Source of the DNA: Candidatus Neoruminococcus faecicola
GTDB taxonomy: Bacteria; Bacillota; Clostridia; Oscillospirales; Ruminococcaceae
Assembly (NCBI GenBank): GCA_904398325.1
Contig: CAJFPC010000005.1
Coordinates: 1 to 39,108 of the forward strand
Length of the DNA: 39,108 bases
Direction of reading: 5' to 3'
The notes under the pieces: model-generated
Databases searched by the model: none
Told to the model about the DNA's origin: nothing
What the model saw: only the letters and a program-made list of their open reading frames with translations
Made by a program: the position numbers and the translations under genes
In this document: positions 39,108-39,108 of the stretch, piece by piece
Layout: each line of letters begins with the position of its first letter
Numbering within the stretch: the first letter of the stretch is position 1

Positions 39108-39108
39108 C

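Noticed and set aside
1-39108. CRISPR array, tRNA, rRNA, transposase or prophage genes
   Set aside because: No spaced direct repeats, no cloverleaf or rRNA-like stretch and no integrase or transposase motif seen on either strand.

Overview
The window reads as a chromosomal stretch of a GC-rich, spore-forming member of the Firmicutes class Clostridia, most likely from the Oscillospiraceae/Ruminococcaceae side. The evidence is the sporulation genes (ylbJ, yabP, yabQ, a spoVB-type flippase), strong AGGAGG-type ribosome binding sites, the Firmicutes gene orders yabM-yabN-(hup)-yabO-yabP-yabQ-divIC-yabR and recJ-relA-dtd, and several families typical of gut Clostridia (DUF4358, DUF5685, DHHW/MBOAT, DUF3343). 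No genus can be named from the sequence alone. I saw no rRNA, tRNA, CRISPR array, phage or insertion sequence. The genes are tightly packed: no gap over 300 bases lacks a gene. The largest gaps are 29630-29870 and 30980-31186 (divergent promoter regions) and 38898-39074 (terminators plus a promoter).

Layout. 1-4030 (+): ylbJ, a small four-cysteine protein, and a large secreted multidomain amidase. 4138-5916 (-): the ribosome hibernation factor hpf and an amidohydrolase. 5984-10845 (-): the yab/divIC cluster with S1 protein, DivIC, YabQ, YabP, RqcP, an inserted 580-residue lipoprotein, HU and MazG. 10889-16477 (-): SpoVB-like flippase, purine nucleoside phosphorylase, zinc-ribbon protein, a P-loop nucleoside kinase and HemZ. 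16558-21944 (-): metallo-beta-lactamase-fold hydrolase, Dtd, RelA/SpoT and RecJ. 22144-27413 (-): FAD-dependent dehydrogenase, CdaR, CdaA (c-di-AMP synthase), a cysteine desulfurase and DUF3343. 27583-29629 (-): IspF, IspD and a DivIVA-like coiled-coil protein. 29871-34033: HAD phosphatase (+), an AdhR/NmlR-like MerR regulator (-), then a + strand set of a membrane protein, DUF5685, a J-domain protein and two membrane proteins. 34159-38897 (-): DHHW protein and MBOAT acyltransferase, DUF4358 lipoprotein, and the ATPase and permease of a polar amino-acid ABC transporter.

Functionally, most of the window is housekeeping: stress and stalled-ribosome handling (HPF, RqcP, RelA, Dtd), second messengers ((p)ppGpp, c-di-AMP), division and sporulation (DivIC, DivIVA-like, YabP/YabQ, YlbJ, SpoVB), envelope work (amidase, MBOAT/DHHW) and nucleotide, haem and isoprenoid metabolism.

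The less ordinary signals are mostly regulatory or architectural. They include a hairpin that buries the Shine-Dalgarno of the DUF3343/cysteine-desulfurase pair, a MerR-type operator with a 19-bp spacer in front of merR itself, terminator-like hairpins butted directly against the ribosome binding site of the next gene in several places, near-universal extended -10 promoters, a lipoprotein gene embedded in the yab operon, and an uncharacterised DUF5685/J-protein module.
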